DNA of 64,000 nucleotides from positions 281,063-345,062 of the forward strand of contig JAVJTT010000021.1 in assembly GCA_040220135.1 (NCBI GenBank), read 5' to 3'. Positions 7,648-17,164 of the stretch are shown piece after piece. Source of the DNA: CAJXMH01 sp040220135. Its GTDB lineage: Bacteria; Bacteroidota; Bacteroidia; Flavobacteriales_E; Vicingaceae. The translations under genes were made by a program, and so were the position numbers. Below the pieces are notes generated by a model, which had not been told where the DNA came from, made no database searches, and was given only the letters and a program-made list of their open reading frames with translations. Numbering within the stretch: the first letter of the stretch is position 1; each line of letters starts with the position of its first letter.

Positions 7648-9066
7648 ATGAAACACCTAAGCCTACTTTCTCTCCTTCTCTTTGCTGCTTTTTATCAGCT
7701 TCGGGCAACTCACAACAAAGGAGGGGTAATTGAGTACCAACATCAAAGTGGAAACAGCTATGAGATTGAAGTAAAACTATATCAGGATCCTCAATCTCCA
7801 GGTTTCCAAAGAAACACTATTGAAATTCGTTATGGCGATAATTCGGGTTTAGACTCCATATCAAGAAGCTCTGTCGTTCAAATTACGAATGATCTGGTAG
7901 TAGTCTCTTACACTACTATTCACACCTACAATGGTGCCGGGCAGTACCATATTTCAGTAGAAGAACCAAATCGAAGTGCCGGAACTGACAACATTAACAA
8001 TTCAGTAAATGTTCCTCTGTATTTAAGCGCCTATTTAGAGATTGACCCTTTGGGAGCGATTCGAAATAACAGCTCAAGCGTACAACAATGTCCGGTTTCT
8101 TTTATAAACTTAAACCAAAAGTTGACTTTAAATATGACCGCCTTTGATGCTGATGGTGACTCCTTGACTTATGAATTAGTTAACGCTAAAGGCACAGCTG
8201 GCGCCAATGCTCCAGCTTACTTTATACCTAATGGCATTCAACTAGACCCGCTTAGTGGGAAACTGGATTGGACGCCTCAAGGTTTTGCAGGAACCTACGT
8301 CTTGGCCGTAGAGATTAAAGAATACAGAGATCGGTATTTAGTTGGAAGAACAACCGTCGACTTTATCATTGTGGTAAACCCTTTAAACGGCGGTTTCTAC
8401 TTGGAGCCTTTGGAATTATTGATGCCAAGCCTTCAAAATGACAGTTGTGGTTATTTCAGCTTAAGAGCGCGAGATGGAGACACATTAAACATTAGAGTAA
8501 AAGCCACTGACACCTCTAATGCTAGTCCTAATCCTTCCATTGAATTAGAAGCCTTAACAGCAGGTGGACCACCCAATGCAATCACCAGTATTCCATTTCG
8601 AGATTCAAGCCAAACATCTAAAACCATTGAATTGCAGTATGTAATTGATGGCAATGATGCTCGCTGTGCCCCCTACCCGATTTATTTTAGGGGCGTTTCT
8701 GAAGGCACTTCGGTACAAAACTTAGAATTATTTCTTTTTGTGATGGATTCAACTTCTCGAACATGTGATTCCCTCTGCTCTTTTGTCGGTCTGCCTTCAA
8801 ACCAAAGCAACACTAAAGTAGAGTTAAAAATTGGTCCTAACCCAATGACAGCCTACACTAAAATTGAGGTGCTTTCTAAAGTCACGTCAAATCGTCTAGA
8901 ATTTGAACTTTATACGGTAAGCGGAAAGCGATTGAGACATCGCCTTTTTAACCCAAAAGAAGAGTTAATTCTTAAGCGAAAGAATCTACCTTCCGGTTGC
9001 TATTTCTTTAGAATTCTCAATCAGGAAAAAGCAGCTATAGCCGAAGGCAAAATCTTGATTCAATAG
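7648..9066 (+). CDS. T9SS type A sorting domain protein, PKD/cadherin-like
   Basis: A 472-residue secreted protein. A signal peptide (residues 1-20) is followed by ATHNKGGVIEYQHQSGNSYEI, the start typical of large Bacteroidota surface proteins that begin 'A(T/S)H..GG.I.Y'. The middle contains Ig/PKD-like repeats, including a 'FDADGDSLTYEL' calcium- or cadherin-like block. The last about 80 residues are a type A T9SS sorting domain (KIGPNPM..., then the GKRLRH strand and a GCYFFRIL end), which directs secretion by the gliding/PorSS machinery and anchoring at the cell surface. Ligand unknown. Confidence 0.8.
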   Translation: MKHLSLLSLLLFAAFYQLRATHNKGGVIEYQHQSGNSYEIEVKLYQDPQSPGFQRNTIEIRYGDNSGLDSISRSSVVQITNDLVVVSYTTIHTYNGAGQYHISVEEPNRSAGTDNINNSVNVPLYLSAYLEIDPLGAIRNNSSSVQQCPVSFINLNQKLTLNMTAFDADGDSLTYELVNAKGTAGANAPAYFIPNGIQLDPLSGKLDWTPQGFAGTYVLAVEIKEYRDRYLVGRTTVDFIIVVNPLNGGFYLEPLELLMPSLQNDSCGYFSLRARDGDTLNIRVKATDTSNASPNPSIELEALTAGGPPNAITSIPFRDSSQTSKTIELQYVIDGNDARCAPYPIYFRGVSEGTSVQNLELFLFVMDSTSRTCDSLCSFVGLPSNQSNTKVELKIGPNPMTAYTKIEVLSKVTSNRLEFELYTVSGKRLRHRLFNPKEELILKRKNLPSGCYFFRILNQEKAAIAEGKILIQ

Positions 9067-9071
9067 CTGAA

Positions 9072-11516
9072 CTAACCTTTCTTAAGGCTCAAGTAATCAA
9101 TAAAATACAAGAGACGAATAGAGAAATTATTCACTTGAGGTGCACTTAAAGCATTTTCCAACCCTCGATAATAACTTCTACCCATTGGGGTGCCATTTTG
9201 TAGTATAGAATTCTTCCAAGCAATACTGATATCACTTCCCGGGGCAAATCGCCAGCGATAGATCAAGTCGATGTTAAAAGCATGAAATGAAATGTCGTTT
9301 TCTGTTGTTCCATCAGCTAAATAGGTATCGTAATTGGAGGGAGTCAATTCCCCTTCTTCGTTCACATCATTAAAGCGGTTATATTCAGCGGTAGACCAAT
9401 AATGACGAAGGTTTAAAGACAAGGCCATTTTATTATTAAAGATGTAGCTTCCATTCACATAGGCTTCGTGGATTTGCACATCTCTTCGGCCAAAAGTGAT
9501 GGTGTCATTCACGGTTTGTAGGTAACCCATTTCGTTCTTTCTTTGGGTGTTAATGTAACCTGGAGTAAAAAACAGTTTATCGTTGGGACGAAAGCGGGGT
9601 TCAAGTTCAAAACTTAAATTGTAGCGCCCCAACTCGTCGAATTTTCGGTAGGAAAATCGACCATCTAGGGCAAAGGGTTTACTGTAATCTGAAGAGATAA
9701 AGCCACCTACAGAGTAGTTGGTCGGAAATTGATAATAGCGATCAAAAGTTCTGGTTTCGAAGTAGTCAAAGGTTTCAATGGGTTCTAAGCCGGCATTTAG
9801 GCCAAAGGTGAAAAAGTTACGCAGGGTGTACACGCTATTGTAAGAAAAACCCAAATTGACAAAGTCTCCTTGGGCATACAAACGCTCGTAGACTGCATCA
9901 AACTCCTGTCGCATCCGGTTAAAAATGCTAAAAGGCTTAAATTTTCGATAAGCCAAGTAAGCTCTTGAGCGGCTTACATTGCGGATGGTCTGAAACCCTA
10001 GATCGTTGGTATTGTACTCATCTCCAATCACCGTTTGTGAAACGTCCCATCTAAAATTACCACTGATCTTGGCCAAAGTGACATTCCAACTGTTGCCGCT
10101 TCTTATTGATTCCTCAAAAAAGCGGTGGCTCATAGCCGCATAGCCCAAAAAAGCATATTCATTTTCCTTGTTTGCTAGTTGAAGATCTAGTCGGCTTACA
10201 TTGGCATCATAAGCAGCACCTTGGCGCATTACGTTGGTATTGGTGAGCGTGGCAAATGAATTGTTCCGCAAAACTTGATCCAATACAAGGACATTATAAT
10301 TAGTCAAAGGATTGGTTTGTACGCTTCGTTTGTTGCCTGTTTCACGATCTCTGATGACAGCCTCACTTTGGTCCTCTACCGCATTGAAAAAGCCTACTCC
10401 CAGCCCTTTTTTATTTCTTCCTGACACTTTAGTGGCATTCAACAGTCTTCCTTGTCGTGGATTTTCAATGATCTCTTCGGTGCTATCAATCTGACTCTCC
10501 ACTTGACTGCGGTTAATTGGGATTCCTCCAATTCTTCTGGAATAAAAAAGATCGGCTTTGTTAAACAGTTCAACTCCCTCTGTAAAAAACTGTCGGTACT
10601 CATTAAACTGCACTTCGAAAGGTGATAGGTTAAGTACACGGTTATCAAAACGCGTTTGACCAAAATCAGGGATTAAGGTCATGTCTAAAGTAAAGGCGTC
10701 GGAAAGTCCATATTTGATGTCCATGCCCATGTTAAAAGAGTATCCATCCTCGGCATTGGGTGCTGAGTTAAATTCAGCATAAGAAGAAGTATAAGGAAAG
10801 AAGAACAAACGCGGGGGTGGTTCAATGTTATCGATCCCTTCCACCACACCACATTGGGTTAAAAAGCCATCTATTCTGGGGTTAATGAAGTTCCACCAAG
10901 AGCGTTCCCTTTTTCGGCGTATTTCGCGACCAAAATTAATGCCCCAAAGCTGTTGGTCTACTTCCGGAAAACGCAAAGCAGAATAGGGAATTTTTAATTC
11001 TGCTGTCCAGCCCAAGCTATCAATTTGAGTGGCGCTTTCCCAAACGGCGTCCCAATTTGAACTTTCGCCAATGGTAGAGTACTTTATGTCGATTTGCACC
11101 CCGGCGGGTGTTACGGCAAAGCCTTCACCATTTATACCGTCTTGATAAGAATTAAAAACCACGATAAAGAAGTCTGCATTTCCAAACCAATCCCTTTCAG
11201 TCAAAAAGTTGTAAATGCTATCGGGGTTCTCTTCAAACATTCGAGCTGAAATGAAAACCGCTTCATCGTCGTAGATCATTTTGATGCTAGTTCGTTGTGA
11301 ACAAGACTCTCCAGGACGTGGTGTACTTTGTATCAATTGCTGCATATCAGGAACCTGAATCCATGCTGAATCATTAAGATTGCCATCGATAGTGGGCGCT
11401 TGCTTTACCATTTGGGTAGTAAAGCTCTTTTGCATGATGGTGTCTTTTTGAGCCCATGTTGATAGGCTTAACAGCAGCAAAAAAATGAGTGTAATATGAG
11501 CGGTCCCTCTCTTCAT
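9072..11516 (-). CDS. DUF5916 outer-membrane protein with CBM9-like N-terminal domain
   Basis: An 814-residue exported protein. From the ATG at 11516 it begins with a signal peptide (MKRGTAHITLIFLLLLSLS..WAQ). The frame is open to a TTG at 11540, which I reject because it would disturb the signal. A carbohydrate-binding family 9-like domain follows (PTIDGNLNDSAW ... ELKIPYSALRFP). The rest is the DUF5916 region, with alternating aromatic/hydrophobic strands that suggest an outer-membrane beta-barrel, and a very aromatic C-terminus. The biochemical role of DUF5916 is not known. It is convergent with the T9SS cargo gene, 5 bp apart. Confidence 0.8.
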   Translation of the reverse strand: MKRGTAHITLIFLLLLSLSTWAQKDTIMQKSFTTQMVKQAPTIDGNLNDSAWIQVPDMQQLIQSTPRPGESCSQRTSIKMIYDDEAVFISARMFEENPDSIYNFLTERDWFGNADFFIVVFNSYQDGINGEGFAVTPAGVQIDIKYSTIGESSNWDAVWESATQIDSLGWTAELKIPYSALRFPEVDQQLWGINFGREIRRKRERSWWNFINPRIDGFLTQCGVVEGIDNIEPPPRLFFFPYTSSYAEFNSAPNAEDGYSFNMGMDIKYGLSDAFTLDMTLIPDFGQTRFDNRVLNLSPFEVQFNEYRQFFTEGVELFNKADLFYSRRIGGIPINRSQVESQIDSTEEIIENPRQGRLLNATKVSGRNKKGLGVGFFNAVEDQSEAVIRDRETGNKRSVQTNPLTNYNVLVLDQVLRNNSFATLTNTNVMRQGAAYDANVSRLDLQLANKENEYAFLGYAAMSHRFFEESIRSGNSWNVTLAKISGNFRWDVSQTVIGDEYNTNDLGFQTIRNVSRSRAYLAYRKFKPFSIFNRMRQEFDAVYERLYAQGDFVNLGFSYNSVYTLRNFFTFGLNAGLEPIETFDYFETRTFDRYYQFPTNYSVGGFISSDYSKPFALDGRFSYRKFDELGRYNLSFELEPRFRPNDKLFFTPGYINTQRKNEMGYLQTVNDTITFGRRDVQIHEAYVNGSYIFNNKMALSLNLRHYWSTAEYNRFNDVNEEGELTPSNYDTYLADGTTENDISFHAFNIDLIYRWRFAPGSDISIAWKNSILQNGTPMGRSYYRGLENALSAPQVNNFSIRLLYFIDYLSLKKG

Positions 11517-11647
11517 TTTGAAGCGGCAAAGGTCGCCCAATTTTCAACTTATAAAAAGCTTTTTAGACGAGTGGTCTATTTCAAACAACAAAACTCAATT
11601 TACTGTAACTTTTAGCGTTCTTCTCCGTCATACGTCAAACTAACCGA

Positions 11648-14284
11648 ATGAGACTTTCTTTCTTCCTAATCCTTTTTGTCCCCTTAATGCTATTGGCACA
11701 AAACAACAATTGTCGGTTGGAGGGTAAAATTCAGGATAAAGAAGGCAATCCTATCCCCTACACCAGCATTTACTTTCCTGAAATAGCCAAAGGAGCCATG
11801 GCCAATATTGAGGGGGACTTCTCCATCAACTTGGCCTGTAGAAACTACCAAGTTAAAGTGCAAAGTATGGGCTACCAAAGTAAAAGCCTTTACCTTGATT
11901 TGAGTAAAGTTCAAGAACTAAACATCACGCTTCTACCGGCTGTTTATCAATTAAATGAGGTAGTGGTTGATCCTAATTCTGAAGATCCGGCTTATAACAT
12001 CATTCGGAAAGCTACCGCTATGGCAGAGTATTACAAAGAGCAGATTACAGCCTATCAGGCTACTTTGTATGTGAGAAATTTCTTTGATGTGGATAAGCTG
12101 CCGTGGATTGCTAAAAAGTTTGCGGAAGAGGATGAATTGGCTGAGTTGAAAACCGGAGATATTGAAGAAACTATCTTAGAATACTCTTACCGCAAACCCA
12201 ATGAGGTAAAAGAGAAAATATTGGGAAGAAAAACAGGACGATTTGATACCCTGCGATCTAGCTCCTCATACATTAATTTGAATTTTTACAATTTAGGGGG
12301 AAGCGAAATGATCAATCCCTTAAGTCGCGGGGCATTTACCGTTTATAAGTTTGAATACCAAAACACCACTTTTGAGGGCAATCTAAAAGTTCACAAGATC
12401 AAAATAATTCCACGCCGAAGGGGTAATGACTTAATGAGTGGATTTATCTATATAAACGATGGTATTTGGAATTTGAACAAAGTAGATGTTGAATTTGAAC
12501 AGCCCATGGCTCATATCAAGTACAAGCAAATCTATAACAAGCTCGGTGATTTAGTTTGGATGCCTACAAACCACCAATTAGAGGTTACCGTATCCGTCAT
12601 GGGGTTTGAAATGTTGGTGAACTATTTGGCGACTTTAAAGAACATTAAAGTGGAAACCGACTCAGTAGTCGACCAACGGATTTTAAGCAGCATTCGCCTT
12701 CCGGCAGAAGCACAAAAAGACTCTTCTTTCACGCAAACCAAAACAGAACGTAAAGCACTTAGTAAACGACAAAAGAAGATTGATGAGCTGATTCAAAAAC
12801 AAGAGTTGAACAAAAGGGAAACCTTTAAGCTAGTCCGTTTAATTAAAGCGGAAAGCGAGGAAAGAGAAAAAAAAGATACAGCAAGGAGTTTAGAAAGAAG
12901 CATAAGTCGAAAAGTAGAATTTGCCGATAGTGCTTTTCATTTAAGCGACAGTGCATGGAACAGCATGAGAGACGTTCCGCTGACGGAAAAAGAAGTTGAG
13001 ATATACGATAAACGAGACTCTTTAAACCGCATCCAATCTGGCGATACTATTATCAATAAAGAAAGAGGCTTAGTTGATAAGATCTTGTTTTTTAACGGAA
13101 CCTTAAGAGGAAGAAACAAACTTTTGCACTATGAGCCTAAGGGAATTTTAGCTGGTCTTTCACCCAGTTTTAATACGGTAGATGGCTGGTTGCTACAAAA
13201 AGAGCTCTTTACTTTTCGTTACGATGATTATAAAGGCAAACGTTTTGAAATAAGCCCTAGCCTTTCATACGCTTTTGCTCGAGAACAATTTATGGGGCAG
13301 CTCGATTTTGAAGGAACATTTAACCCCAAGAAAAGGGCTCGTGTTTTTGCTTCCGCGGGAAGAAAGTCTTCTGACTTTAATCGCCGGCATCGCTTAGACC
13401 CCGTTTTAAATACTTTTTCTACTCTGATCTTCACAGAAAACTACCCCAAATTCTACCAGGAAGACTTTATTCAGATGGGACACCAGAGAGATTTAGCCAA
13501 TGGTTTGGTCTTGCAATTGACAGCAGCGTACTCAGACCGGATTGCCCTGCAAAATAACAGCAGTCAAAAGGTATTCGATTTTATGGATCAAGACTATACA
13601 AGCAACCTTCCTCTTCACCCTGATGTTTTAGAGAACCCTAGCCTAGTTGCGCAAAACAAGGCCTTTAACTTACAAGTAGACTTGGAATACACTCCGGAAC
13701 AGTATTACCGTTTTCGAGGGCATGAGAAAAGGATGTTGGGGTCCAAGTATCCAAGCTTTAAATTGAGCTACCGTCAAGGAGTTCCTGATGTATTTGACAG
13801 TGAAAGCAATTACAAAATGCTGCGCTTTTCCATTCAACAATCAAAACCGATAAGACTGATAGACGAAGTGTCGTATAAGCTTTCAGCCGGAAAATTCATT
13901 TCGAGAAACACCCTCAATTTTGCGGATTATGAGAATTTTAATGTGAACCCAGCCTACCTCATGTTCAACAACTTCAGTAACAGTTTCAAACAGCTGGATT
14001 ATTACGCTTTTAATAGCAAAGATTATTTCATAGAAGGTCATTTTGCCGTACAAAACAATCATTTGTTACTTAAATACTTGCCATTATTGAATCAAACCGA
14101 ATGGAAAGAGAGAGTTGAATTCAATTACCTCTATACCGAGCAAAAGCAGCAATATTATGAATTTGGCTACTCCTTAGATCGCATTTTACTGATGATGAAT
14201 GTTGGCGCTTTTGTGGGTTTTGTGGATCATCAATATCAAAGCTTTGGTATACGACTGGGTTTGAATATTGAAGGTCTAGAGTAA
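11648..14284 (+). CDS. DUF5686 protein with carboxypeptidase-like regulatory domain
   Basis: An 878-residue exported protein. A signal peptide (1-17) is followed by a carboxypeptidase-regulatory-like beta-sandwich at about 22-100 (LEGKIQDKEGNPIPYTSIYF ... LNITLLPAVYQLNEVVV), as in the N-terminus of SusC/TonB receptors. The DUF5686 region starts with NIIRKATAMAEYYK and ends in a barrel-like C-terminus. A long charged coiled-coil-like insert lies at about 355-440 (many K/E/R). DUF5686 proteins are outer-membrane-associated in Bacteroidota but have no established activity. It is divergent from the DUF5916 gene and abuts the next convergent gene. Confidence 0.8.
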   Translation: MRLSFFLILFVPLMLLAQNNNCRLEGKIQDKEGNPIPYTSIYFPEIAKGAMANIEGDFSINLACRNYQVKVQSMGYQSKSLYLDLSKVQELNITLLPAVYQLNEVVVDPNSEDPAYNIIRKATAMAEYYKEQITAYQATLYVRNFFDVDKLPWIAKKFAEEDELAELKTGDIEETILEYSYRKPNEVKEKILGRKTGRFDTLRSSSSYINLNFYNLGGSEMINPLSRGAFTVYKFEYQNTTFEGNLKVHKIKIIPRRRGNDLMSGFIYINDGIWNLNKVDVEFEQPMAHIKYKQIYNKLGDLVWMPTNHQLEVTVSVMGFEMLVNYLATLKNIKVETDSVVDQRILSSIRLPAEAQKDSSFTQTKTERKALSKRQKKIDELIQKQELNKRETFKLVRLIKAESEEREKKDTARSLERSISRKVEFADSAFHLSDSAWNSMRDVPLTEKEVEIYDKRDSLNRIQSGDTIINKERGLVDKILFFNGTLRGRNKLLHYEPKGILAGLSPSFNTVDGWLLQKELFTFRYDDYKGKRFEISPSLSYAFAREQFMGQLDFEGTFNPKKRARVFASAGRKSSDFNRRHRLDPVLNTFSTLIFTENYPKFYQEDFIQMGHQRDLANGLVLQLTAAYSDRIALQNNSSQKVFDFMDQDYTSNLPLHPDVLENPSLVAQNKAFNLQVDLEYTPEQYYRFRGHEKRMLGSKYPSFKLSYRQGVPDVFDSESNYKMLRFSIQQSKPIRLIDEVSYKLSAGKFISRNTLNFADYENFNVNPAYLMFNNFSNSFKQLDYYAFNSKDYFIEGHFAVQNNHLLLKYLPLLNQTEWKERVEFNYLYTEQKQQYYEFGYSLDRILLMMNVGAFVGFVDHQYQSFGIRLGLNIEGLE

Positions 14285-14491
14285 CTAACTAGCCCGCTTT
14301 AAGCGCTTGGTAAACACAAAGTAAATAATGGCACCTAGCAGCGGATTAGACAAAACAAGTACGAAGCAAATGATATTAATCGCTGTCGACTCAAAGCGAC
14401 TGAATAAAATATCTAGCAAAGCGTATAAATAAATCGCAATAGGTACTAAGATAAAAGCACCTAAAAAGAAATCGGGAATGCTAAACATCAT
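14285..14491 (-). CDS. Small PLDc_N-like membrane protein
   Basis: A 68-residue protein with two membrane spans. The segment ALLDILFSRFES...NPLLGAIIYFVF resembles the small phospholipase D-nuclease N-terminal (PLDc_N) membrane domain, found alone in many bacteria, with no catalytic HKD motif. Function unknown. It abuts the DUF5686 gene (stops adjacent) and lies 34 bp downstream of the LysE gene on the same strand. Confidence 0.65.
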   Translation of the reverse strand: MMFSIPDFFLGAFILVPIAIYLYALLDILFSRFESTAINIICFVLVLSNPLLGAIIYFVFTKRLKRAS

Positions 14492-14525
14492 TTTTACTTG
14501 ATTTAATTTTGTCGGTCATTCAAAA

Positions 14526-15146
14526 TTAAGGAATGAGTAAAAACAATACAAGGAGCAGCAAAACCGAGACCTTCACCCATTTCATGGCCTTTAAAAATTT
14601 AGGATTAAGAAACAGACTGCGCAAGCGATGAGCCAATAAGGCTATGCCTCCAAAGGTGATAAAACCAATAAGCAAAAAGCTAAAACCCAAAAGACAGGCT
14701 TGCCAAAATGCACCCCACTCAGCAGGTTCTAAAAATTGCGGTAAAAAGGCGATGAAAAAGAGGGAAACTTTAGGGTTGAGTAAATTCATAAATACGCCGG
14801 TACGATAAAGTTTCAAGGCCGACTCCTTCCCGCCTTTCTCAGATTGCTCAACTTCTACAGCCAACTCCTCTCCACTAGCTTGATAAGCTAAATAAAGTAA
14901 ATAGGCTGCACCGAGGTATGAAACCACTCCAAAAGCGGTCTCTGAGTTCTTTAAGATCAGACTTAAACCACTAGCAGCAGCCAAGGTATGTACCACTACT
15001 CCACTGTTTAATCCAAAAGCAATCCAAAGGCCATTTCTAGCCCCTTTGGCTAAACTTTCCGTCAGAACATAAATGTTATCCGGACCGGGAGAAAGCGCCA
15101 TTAAAAATGAAGCTAAGCAGAAGGATAGATAAACTCCTATTTCCAT
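14526..15146 (-). CDS. LysE/RhtB family amino-acid exporter
   Basis: A 206-residue membrane protein with six predicted spans. The N-terminal motif ALSPGPDNIYVLTESLAKGARNG is the LysE/RhtB signature (SPGP plus the G.R.G loop). The family exports amino acids such as lysine, homoserine or threonine across the inner membrane. Substrate cannot be read from sequence. The charged loop at about 95-115 is typical of the cytoplasmic loop between spans 3 and 4. Confidence 0.85.
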   Translation of the reverse strand: MEIGVYLSFCLASFLMALSPGPDNIYVLTESLAKGARNGLWIAFGLNSGVVVHTLAAASGLSLILKNSETAFGVVSYLGAAYLLYLAYQASGEELAVEVEQSEKGGKESALKLYRTGVFMNLLNPKVSLFFIAFLPQFLEPAEWGAFWQACLLGFSFLLIGFITFGGIALLAHRLRSLFLNPKFLKAMKWVKVSVLLLLVLFLLIP

Positions 15147-15185
15147 AAGCAGCGAAGTTATAGCAATTGTAAATAAAATTTAGAA

Positions 15186-15218
15186 AGACCTTCAAGGTTT
15201 TGAAAACCTTGAAGGTCT
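15186..15218 (-). terminator. Perfect 16-bp inverted repeat, likely terminator
   Basis: AGACCTTCAAGGTTTT, one G, then its exact reverse complement. The arm overlaps the stop codon of the NRDE gene (15218-15220), and on the minus strand it is followed by TTTCTAAATTTTATTT, so it can act as an intrinsic terminator. The near-perfect palindrome could also be a dispersed repeat. Confidence 0.65.
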
Positions 15219-15922
15219 CAAGATACCGTTTGCTGCATTACTTCATTCTGAATTAAGTCATGGTATTGCATCTTGACTTCATTTTTCTTTTTCTCTACTG
15301 AAGTAATGGAAAGGGTATGCACAAAATGACTTTCATCTAATTTTATGGGAGCATTTTCACTCCCACCAAATTGATGGAAATTAATCATATCAGTCGCTGT
15401 AATTTCATCTTTTTCTTTCAAGAAGTCGGCGAAAAGCTTCTCTCTTTCATGCTGAATAGATTTGGGATACAAGGGTGCAGAAGAGAAAATATGTGGTTTT
15501 TCAGCATCTAACTCTTCATAAGCCATTGACTTTTCATCCCAACGCAGTACTTCCATTTTTAAATTATTTTTGAAATCTAAGCCCACTAAAGTAAAGGGCG
15601 CAATATTGTCGAAGTTGTAGTTTAGTGCAAAGTCTTCTAATTCATCAAATTCATAGCTTTCTAAAAGCACTATTCCCCTGCTTTTGCGGTATGGAGGTTG
15701 GTGTTGGTAATTCTCCCACGCTCCGTTTAATAAATTCACCAAACGGTTTTTACTAGTCGCAATCCAACTTCCCAAAGCATCTCCATCTTGCGGAAACAAT
15801 ACCTTTTGTTCATTTATTTCCTTGTAAACCGGAAAATGAGCTACTTTTCTACTCTTCGCTTCATCGCGATTTGAAGTGAGTAGAAATTCATCTGATTTAG
15901 GAATGTAAGTTAGGGTACACAT
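15218..15922 (-). CDS. NRDE (TANGO2-like) protein
   Basis: A 234-residue protein that starts MCTLTY and has SNRDE at residues 17-21, the two hallmarks of the NRDE/TANGO2 family. The N-terminal Cys2 would be exposed after Met removal, as in Ntn-hydrolase-like folds. The GSWIATSKNRLVNLLNG block is also typical. The bacterial role is not settled (links to haem or lipid handling have been proposed for eukaryotic relatives). It stands alone, with a hairpin directly at its 3' end. Confidence 0.85.
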   Translation of the reverse strand: MCTLTYIPKSDEFLLTSNRDEAKSRKVAHFPVYKEINEQKVLFPQDGDALGSWIATSKNRLVNLLNGAWENYQHQPPYRKSRGIVLLESYEFDELEDFALNYNFDNIAPFTLVGLDFKNNLKMEVLRWDEKSMAYEELDAEKPHIFSSAPLYPKSIQHEREKLFADFLKEKDEITATDMINFHQFGGSENAPIKLDESHFVHTLSITSVEKKKNEVKMQYHDLIQNEVMQQTVS

Positions 15923-16014
15923 TGGGTTTAAATGATTTGATACTTTACCATAAAGTTAATTTATCATCTTATAGCCGATATCTCTTGTTTCTTGTTTCTG
16001 ATTTCTAGTTTCCA

Positions 16015-17076
16015 TCACTCTTTCTTCTGTCTAAAACGATTGGTCATTTCCACGTAAGCTTTTCCATTTACTTGCTCACCTTTGAGCTTGCCGTTTGCAT
16101 AGGACATTCCTTCCCAATAATAAAACTTAGCTAAAGGACTAAATTTTAATTCCAATTCTTGCTGCGGAAAGGCTACTGTAATATCTGTCTTTAACTCAAT
16201 TTCAGGAATCTCAACTTCCCATTTTGTAGGATACTTTGCGTCTGAATCCGGGCTTCTCCAATATTCTACTTCCTTGATCTTGATCTGTTCGCTTGCTAAG
16301 TCGGTTCTTTTGCCATTCTTATCCGTATAAGTTCCACCGAAGAGCTCCACGCTATCTTGCAAATGATAGAGTCGATACATCATCAGTTCCGACTTACTTT
16401 CCTCAAATTGAATGGCAAACCAATCCCATGCTACTTTTCGCTCCCAAACACCGCTGCAATTCCATTGCCTGTCGTACCACAAGTTTCCTTGCACTTGGTA
16501 AGTCGTCTCTTTGATTTTTACCTTCCCTTCTGTTGGCATTCTAGGAAAACTGTAATAACCGGCTTTGGCGTATTCACCATATTCTTCATAACCTACTCCA
16601 TCATGCAGCACCACTCCATTCCCCGGCTTGCTTGTCAATTCATATTCTACCGGATGAGCATCCATTTTGGCATAGATCTGATAATTCCCGCTTTGCCCTT
16701 GAAGCCGACTTTGAATTCCTTTTTTATCCCAATGCATGTCCAAGGGCAATTTCTCAAACTGATGTTTTGGTTTGGTAAAGAATTTATGGTCGTAATAAAA
16801 TGTGTCGTTTTCAGGATCACTCACCGCCATGTTGAGCAGCCATCCTCCTCGCACATTGGTGGGATTAAAATGAAAGACCACATATTCAACTCCAAGCTTT
16901 TTCTCTTTCAAGCTGTCTTCCAAATGGCCGGTAAAGTACCACCACTCTAAGGAGTTTTTAGTGTGTGGTGCCTCATCTTTTGGTAGTTCAGCCTTTTCTT
17001 CAAAAACATCAGCTGCGTGATAAGGAATTTGGCAGGCGGTTATGGAAAATACAAGTATGTAGACAAGTCTTTTCAT
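16015..17076 (-). CDS. AttH/CrtC-like lipocalin lipoprotein
   Basis: A 353-residue protein from the ATG at 17076. The frame is open to 17232, but that extension would overlap the divergent ABC-F promoter and lacks a signal. The N-terminus MKRLVYILVFSITACQ has a lipobox-like TAC (Cys15). NSLEWWYFTGHL at about 40-51 is the hallmark of the AttH/carotenoid-hydratase (CrtC) lipocalin family, and the LWYDRQWNCSGVW and WFAIQF segments fit its second lipocalin half. The family is best known as secreted or periplasmic proteins that bind hydrophobic ligands; no carotenoid genes are nearby, so hydratase activity is not claimed. Confidence 0.8.
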   Translation of the reverse strand: MKRLVYILVFSITACQIPYHAADVFEEKAELPKDEAPHTKNSLEWWYFTGHLEDSLKEKKLGVEYVVFHFNPTNVRGGWLLNMAVSDPENDTFYYDHKFFTKPKHQFEKLPLDMHWDKKGIQSRLQGQSGNYQIYAKMDAHPVEYELTSKPGNGVVLHDGVGYEEYGEYAKAGYYSFPRMPTEGKVKIKETTYQVQGNLWYDRQWNCSGVWERKVAWDWFAIQFEESKSELMMYRLYHLQDSVELFGGTYTDKNGKRTDLASEQIKIKEVEYWRSPDSDAKYPTKWEVEIPEIELKTDITVAFPQQELELKFSPLAKFYYWEGMSYANGKLKGEQVNGKAYVEMTNRFRQKKE

Positions 17077-17113
17077 ATTAATTTTTGAAAGAAACAAAGA
17101 TGCTAAGGAAAGG

Positions 17114-17146
17114 TTGAAGAAAATCGACTGAAAAAATTTACTTTTG
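17114..17146 (+). promoter_or_regulatory. Promoter of the ABC-F gene
   Basis: TTG at 17114-17116 and TACTTTTG at 17139-17146, 22 nt apart, match the Bacteroidota -33/-7 pattern. The -7 box lies 18 nt before the ATG at 17165, which supports that start over the TTG at 17144. Confidence 0.55.
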
Positions 17147-17164
17147 CCGCCCAATTTTAGCATC

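Noticed and set aside
16357..16950. Plus-strand open frame of 197 codons inside the AttH/CrtC-like gene
   Set aside because: It lies antisense to a well-recognised protein, with no family features of its own.
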